Below, piece after piece: positions 39,886 through 43,134 of a stretch of 43,134 nucleotides of DNA; within the stretch, counting starts at the first letter, position 1; every line of letters starts with the position of its first letter. The DNA is from Streptomyces sp. NRRL B-24085 (GTDB lineage Bacteria; Actinomycetota; Actinomycetes; Streptomycetales; Streptomycetaceae): NCBI RefSeq assembly GCF_001282115.1, contig NZ_LJBR01000259.1, forward strand, positions 1-43,134, written 5' to 3'. The notes below the pieces were generated by a model. That model made no database searches. It was not told the origin of the DNA and worked only from the letters and a program-made list of their open reading frames with translations. The position numbers and the translations under genes are program-made.

Positions 39886-39902
39886 TCCCCCGTCACGGGT
39901 GA
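39886..39902 (-). promoter_or_regulatory. Inverted repeat of the TCACCYG-N3-NGGGTGA family upstream of GH15
   Basis: Minus-strand reading TCACCCGTGACGGGGGA, differing at one base from the copy at 31011. It lies 92 bp before the GH15 start, and 18 bp separate it from a consensus TTGACA (39862-39867, minus). The dyad centre would fall near -65 relative to transcription start, a place expected for an activator. Confidence 0.65.
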
Positions 39903-39914
39903 GGGCACGCGAAA

Positions 39915-39948
39915 AAGGGCCTCGCGGGCTGTTGCCCACGAGGCCCTT
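39915..39948 (-). terminator. Intrinsic terminator of tRNA-Pro with U-run
   Basis: On the minus strand AAGGGCCTCGTGGGC pairs with GCCCGCGAGGCCCTT (15 pairs, one G-U) around AACA, followed by TTTTTC. The stem starts 7 bp after the tRNA. A canonical U-run terminator is uncommon in Streptomyces, but is usual after stable RNA genes. Confidence 0.92.
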
Positions 39949-39955
39949 CGTGCCG

Positions 39956-40029
<74 letters not shown>

Positions 40030-40111
40030 GCCGCGATGTCCACGGGTGTTCCGTGTGATCGCGCAGGTAAACCCTACCGCACCGCACGCGGCCGGCCCGA
40101 CTGGCGGGAGG

Positions 40112-41539
40112 TCAGCCCCGGGTGGCGACGGTCTCCCGCACCTCCGTGGGCCCGGGGACGACCCGGCGCACGGTCCGCCGCACCGGGACGAGCAGTGCGG
40201 CCAGCGCCGCAGCCAGGCACAGCACGGCCAGCAGCGCGAAACCGTGCGTGTAGCCGGACTCGCGGGGCAGCCCCGAGGCCTGGAGGTGACCGGTGACCAG
40301 GACGCTGGTGACCGCGGCGCCGATGGAGCCGCCGATGGTGCGGATGTTGGCGTTCATGCCGGTCGCCGCGCCGGTCTGGTCGGCCGGGACGCTGCCCACG
40401 ATCAAGTTGGCCATGGAGGCGAAGGCGAGCCCGATGCCGAGGCCGAACAGGCCCGCGACCACGGCGATCTGCCACTGCTCGTCGTGCCAGAGGGCGAGGA
40501 AGCCGCAGGACACCGCGCCCAGCGCGGCACCCGTGGTCAGCAGGGTCTTTGCGCCGAGGACCGGCTCCAGGCGGCCGCCCAGGACACCGGCGAGGAACAT
40601 CGCCACCAGCATCGGCAGCATGAGCAGGCCGGCCGCGGTGACGCTCGCGCCGAAGCCGTACCCGGCCGACGACGGTGTCTGCACGAAGCCCGGCAGGAAG
40701 GACCAGATCGAGTACATCCCGGCGCCGAAGAGCAGCGCGGCGGTGTTGGTGGTCCACACGGCGGGCAGGCGCATGACCCTGAGGTCGATCAGCGGGGTGC
40801 GGGAACGGGCCTCGGAGTACAGCCACAGCGCGAACAGCACGGCGGCCGCGCCGAACAGGCCGAGCACCCGGCCCGAGCCCCAGCCCCACCGGCCCGCCTG
40901 GCTGAGCGGCAGCAGCAGCGCGACCAGCCACGCGGACAGCAGGACGGCACCGGACCAGTTGACGTTCCCCTGCGCCCTGGTGGGCGACTCGGGCACGTAC
41001 CGTACGGCGATCAGTGTCGCGGCGATCACGATGGCGACCGGGATCCAGAACAGCCAGCGGTAGTCGAGCGCGCTCACGATGGGACCGGCGGCGACGATGC
41101 CGACGCCGCCGCCCGCGGCGATCACCGCGGACAGGTTGCTGATGGAGCCGCTGACCCTGGACGCCTCGAACTCGTCGCGGATGATGCCGAAGGAGAGCGG
41201 GAACAGGGCGCCGCCGACCCCCTGGACGACCCGGGCGACGATCAGGACGCCGATGCTCGGCGCGAGCGCGGCGAGCAGACAGCCGACGGTCACGGTCACC
41301 AGGACGGCGACGAGCGTGCGCTTCTTGCCGACCAGGTCGCCGACCCGGCCGAGGATCGGCGTGAAGATCGAGGCGGACAACAGATAGGCGGTCATCACCC
41401 AGGTCACGGTGGACTGCGAGGTGTGCAGCGCGTGCTGGACGGTCGGCAGGGCCGGGGCGATCAGCGACTGGAGCATGGAGAACACGCCGGCGCCGGCCGC
41501 GAGGACGGCGAAGGTGAGACGGGTGGACGTGCGGGGCAT
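40112..41539 (-). CDS. MFS exporter controlled by the divergent TetR gene
   Basis: A 475-residue, probably 14-span MFS protein. Span one is LTFAVLAAGAGVFSMLQSLIAPALPTV, and the loop GRVGDLVGKKRTLVAV is the MFS signature; PLSFGIIRDEFEASRVSGSIS and VIAAGGGVGIVAAGPIVSALDYRWLFWI form motif C-like sequence of drug exporters. GANLIVGSVPADQTGAATG-type sequence (MANLIVGSVPADQTG) near the end is typical of this branch. It most likely expels a toxic compound that releases the neighbouring repressor. The start is ATG 41539 with GGAGAGG upstream. Its promoter, TTGAAG-N17-TAGAGT, lies within three inverted repeats. The tRNA gene is 82 bp beyond its 3' end. Confidence 0.88.
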   Translation of the reverse strand: MPRTSTRLTFAVLAAGAGVFSMLQSLIAPALPTVQHALHTSQSTVTWVMTAYLLSASIFTPILGRVGDLVGKKRTLVAVLVTVTVGCLLAALAPSIGVLIVARVVQGVGGALFPLSFGIIRDEFEASRVSGSISNLSAVIAAGGGVGIVAAGPIVSALDYRWLFWIPVAIVIAATLIAVRYVPESPTRAQGNVNWSGAVLLSAWLVALLLPLSQAGRWGWGSGRVLGLFGAAAVLFALWLYSEARSRTPLIDLRVMRLPAVWTTNTAALLFGAGMYSIWSFLPGFVQTPSSAGYGFGASVTAAGLLMLPMLVAMFLAGVLGGRLEPVLGAKTLLTTGAALGAVSCGFLALWHDEQWQIAVVAGLFGLGIGLAFASMANLIVGSVPADQTGAATGMNANIRTIGGSIGAAVTSVLVTGHLQASGLPRESGYTHGFALLAVLCLAAALAALLVPVRRTVRRVVPGPTEVRETVATRG

Positions 41540-41625
41540 GGAGAGCCTCTCCGAACACGAAGTGCGGCCGGAGCCTCGTGGGAAGCGGTCGCGGGAAAGG
41601 ACGGTGGACGCACCTCGACTGCTAA

Positions 41626-41645
41626 AGTGGAGGTACGCCTCCACT
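41626..41645. promoter_or_regulatory. TetR operator 1 (AGTGGAGG-N4-CCTCCACT)
   Basis: Perfect 8-bp arms around TACG. It lies immediately downstream of the MFS -10 box, so it covers the transcription start of that gene. It belongs to the same family as operators 2 and 3. Confidence 0.8.
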
Positions 41646-41671
41646 CTAGCGGAGGCACCCCTCCGCTTCAA
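41643..41671 (-). promoter_or_regulatory. Promoter of the MFS exporter gene
   Basis: On the minus strand TTGAAG (41671-41666) and TAGAGT (41648-41643) are spaced exactly 17 bp, a good housekeeping-type promoter. The spacer is operator 2. Transcription would begin near 41636, inside operator 1, leaving a leader of about 97 nt. Confidence 0.75.
41648..41667. promoter_or_regulatory. TetR operator 2 (AGCGGAGG-N4-CCTCCGCT)
   Basis: Perfect 8-bp arms around CACC, filling the spacer between the -35 and -10 boxes of the MFS gene. Its centre is 22 bp from that of operator 1. Binding here would block polymerase directly. Confidence 0.8.
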
Positions 41672-41678
41672 CCCGTAC

Positions 41679-41694
41679 CGGAGGTGAACCTCCG
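41679..41694. promoter_or_regulatory. TetR operator 3 (CGGAGG-N4-CCTCCG)
   Basis: Perfect 6-bp arms around TGAA with the same spacing as operators 1 and 2 and centred 29 bp from operator 2. It is 21 bp before the TetR GTG start, suited to autorepression. Arms match the common core (C/T)GGAGG/CCTCC(A/G). Confidence 0.7.
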
Positions 41695-41715
41695 TTTAAG
41701 CCCCGGGAGGCAGCC

Positions 41716-42294
41716 GTGACCGCCCCGTCGTTCCCCGTCACCGAGATCGTGGCGGCCCGTCGGCCGCACCGGAAGGACGCCGCCCGCAACTACGACGCCC
41801 TGCTGGCCGCCGCCCGCGAGGCGTTCGCGGAGCACGGCGCGGACGCCTCGCTGGAGGACATCGCGCGGCGCGCGGGCGTGGGCATCGGCACGCTGTACCG
41901 GAACTTCCCCACCCGCCGCCACCTCTTCGAGAGCGTCTACGCGGACGAGGTGAACCAGCTAGTGCTGGCGGCCCAGGAGGTCGCTGACCGAGAGCCCTGG
42001 GAGGCGCTCACCGCCTGGCTCGACCGGTTCGCGGGCTACATGGTGACCAAGCGGGCGGTGCGCGAGGCGCTCAACGACGAGTCGGAGATCTTCGCCGCGT
42101 GCCGGGAGTCGATGTACGCGGCGGGCGGGCCGCTGTTCGAGCGGGCACAGAAGGCGGGCCTGGCCCGGCCGGACATGCGCTTCGTGGAGCTGCTGCGCAT
42201 GGTGGCCGGGATCATGGCCACGGCCTTCGACGACGACGCCCAGCGCGACCGGGTGCTGTCGATCGCCCTGGACGGGGTGCGGGCGTCGCGCTGA
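41716..42294 (+). CDS. TetR-family transcription repressor
   Basis: A 192-residue regulator. The DNA-binding domain occupies about residues 20-75, with DALLAAAREAFAEHGADASLEDIARRAGVG as helices 1 to 2 and GIGTLYRNFPTRRHLFESVY as the recognition helix region, the family hallmark. The C-terminal all-helical domain (about 80-192, VLAAQEVADREPWEALTAW onward) would hold the ligand pocket and dimer face and resembles the TetR_C-type domain of multidrug regulators. The start is GTG 41716 with GGGAGG upstream. It is divergent from the MFS exporter gene with three matching operators in between, so it most likely represses the exporter and itself until an inducer binds. Confidence 0.93.
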   Translation: MTAPSFPVTEIVAARRPHRKDAARNYDALLAAAREAFAEHGADASLEDIARRAGVGIGTLYRNFPTRRHLFESVYADEVNQLVLAAQEVADREPWEALTAWLDRFAGYMVTKRAVREALNDESEIFAACRESMYAAGGPLFERAQKAGLARPDMRFVELLRMVAGIMATAFDDDAQRDRVLSIALDGVRASR

Positions 42295-42360
42295 GCCGGG
42301 CAGCGCCCGGGAGCCCGGCACGGCCGCGGTACGGCGGTCGGGCCGCCCTCGGGAACGCCG

Positions 42361-42395
42361 AACGCCGGCCCCGCACTCGCGCGGTGGCCGGCGTT
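42361..42395. terminator. Bidirectional hairpin between TetR and AAHS-type MFS genes
   Basis: AACGCCGGCC (42361-42370) pairs with GGCCGGCGTT (42386-42395), with CCGC/GCGG pairing inside. On the plus strand it is followed by TTTCGCG after the TT of the arm. It lies between convergent genes ending at 42294 and 42407. Confidence 0.75.
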
Positions 42396-42406
42396 TCGCG
42401 TAGCGC

Positions 42407-43134
42407 TCAGTGCGCGGCGACCAGTTCCCGCTCGCTGCCGGCGGGTTCCCGCCGGGAGCTGCGCAGGGCGGCGATGCCGATGAAGACCATGGACGACAGA
42501 CCCGCGACGGCGAAGGCGGTGAAGCCCCAGTCGCCGTTGCCCGAGGCGAGGAGCTGGCCGCCGAGCCACGGCCCGAAGACGGCGCCGAAGCGGCCCATGC
42601 CCGAGGTCCAGCCGACGGCGGTGGCGCGGCTGTCGGCGTCGGAGCGGATGGAGACCGTGGCGTAGATCATCGTCTGGGCGCTGTTGAGGAAGACGCCGGT
42701 GAGGAAGACGACGATCATCGTGACGGTCATCGGCATGTGGACGCTGAGCAGGAAGACGCCCGCGGCGGTGAGCGCGAACCAGAGCGCGGAGATGCGCGGG
42801 GCGCCGAAGCGGTCGGCGGCCCGGCCCGCGACCAGCATGCCCACGATGCCCCCCAGGTTGAAGACGACCACGAAGGACAGGGCGGAGCCCAGTTCGTAGC
42901 CCTCGGCCCGCATCAGGGTGGGCAGCCAGGTGGCGACGCCGTAGACGAGGAGCAGACCGCCGAAGGAGGCCACCCAGTAGAGCAGCGTCTGGATCCACTC
43001 CTTGCCGCGGAAGAGGTTCGCGAGGTTGGTCCAGCGGTCCCCGGCGCCACCGGTCTTCGCGGCGGGCACCTCGACGTCGTAGCGCTCGGCCAGGGCCCTG
43101 GCCTCCTCCGTGCGGCCCTTGGCCACCAGGAAGC
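42407..43134 (-). CDS. MFS transporter, aromatic acid/H+ symporter-like, 5' end missing
   Basis: The C-terminal 242 residues of a major facilitator protein; the start lies beyond the window. The visible part begins at the end of the central cytoplasmic loop (FLVAKGRTEEARALAERYDVEVP), a motif typical of AAHS/PcaK-type transporters. Six spans follow: WIQTLLYWVASFGGLLLVYGVATWLPTLM; LGSALSFVVVFNLGGIVGMLVAG; ISALWFALTAAGVFLLSV; TMIVVFLTGVFLNSAQTMIYATV; GWTSGMGRFGAVFGPWLGGQLL; GFTAFAVAGLSSMVFIGIAAL. The loop GRAADRFGAPR is the second-half MFS signature. Uptake of an aromatic or small organic acid is the family expectation, unproven here. Confidence 0.85.
   Translation of the reverse strand, partial: FLVAKGRTEEARALAERYDVEVPAAKTGGAGDRWTNLANLFRGKEWIQTLLYWVASFGGLLLVYGVATWLPTLMRAEGYELGSALSFVVVFNLGGIVGMLVAGRAADRFGAPRISALWFALTAAGVFLLSVHMPMTVTMIVVFLTGVFLNSAQTMIYATVSIRSDADSRATAVGWTSGMGRFGAVFGPWLGGQLLASGNGDWGFTAFAVAGLSSMVFIGIAALRSSRREPAGSERELVAAH

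Overview
The window reads as high-GC actinobacterial chromosome, almost certainly Streptomyces or a close relative. Third codon positions are nearly all G or C, GTG and TTG starts are common, genes are joined by ATGA/GTGA/TTGA overlaps, and the protein set (DUF4082, NeuD-like acetyltransferase, LAL regulator, DUF2252, HdeD) is typical of that genus. I see 33 protein genes, two of them cut by the window edges, and one tRNA. There is no CRISPR array, insertion sequence or phage integrase.

Positions 1 to about 16.6 kb form a cell-surface or exopolysaccharide locus. It holds a partial secreted beta-helix protein, three family-2 glycosyltransferases, a chain-length determinant (Wzz) fused to an O-antigen ligase/polymerase (2546-4564), a second stand-alone Wzz-type protein, and a very large secreted multidomain protein with two DUF4082 modules. 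A tightly coupled six-gene minus-strand operon (16581 to 10107) encodes the initiating sugar-phosphate transferase, a Gfo/Idh/MocA dehydrogenase, an NAD-dependent epimerase, two DegT-type aminotransferases and a NeuD/PglD-like acyltransferase. The logic suggests that a nucleotide-linked amino sugar is made and N-acylated, a first sugar phosphate is loaded on undecaprenyl phosphate, the unit is extended by the glycosyltransferases, and it is then polymerised or ligated outside the membrane. No obvious Wzx flippase is in view.

Positions 16.8 to 25.4 kb hold a plus-strand glycosyltransferase, an MFS transporter and a TolB-like propeller protein, then a convergent ABC exporter and a secreted family-59 glycoside hydrolase that appears to be read from a leaderless transcript. 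The 3' tail of the MFS gene and its spacer are tandemly duplicated (18937-19308).

Positions 25.5 to 40 kb look like a stress and membrane island. A six-gene minus-strand operon (HdeD, a 450-residue membrane protein, YihY/BrkB, a SHOCT protein, DUF7144, diacylglycerol-kinase-like) is divergent from a DUF2252 gene. A 65-residue protein, a membrane protein with a DHA2 drug-type exporter, a LAL (MalT-like) LuxR regulator and a family-15 glycoside hydrolase follow. Five copies of one 17-bp inverted repeat (minus-strand consensus TCACCYG-N3-NGGGTGA) lie 81 to 101 bp upstream of five start codons here. This is the best candidate for an undescribed regulon in the window.

Positions 40 to 43.1 kb hold tRNA-Pro(GGG) with a strong intrinsic terminator, an MFS exporter divergent from a TetR repressor gene with three inverted repeats laid over the promoter, and the 3' part of an AAHS-type MFS gene.
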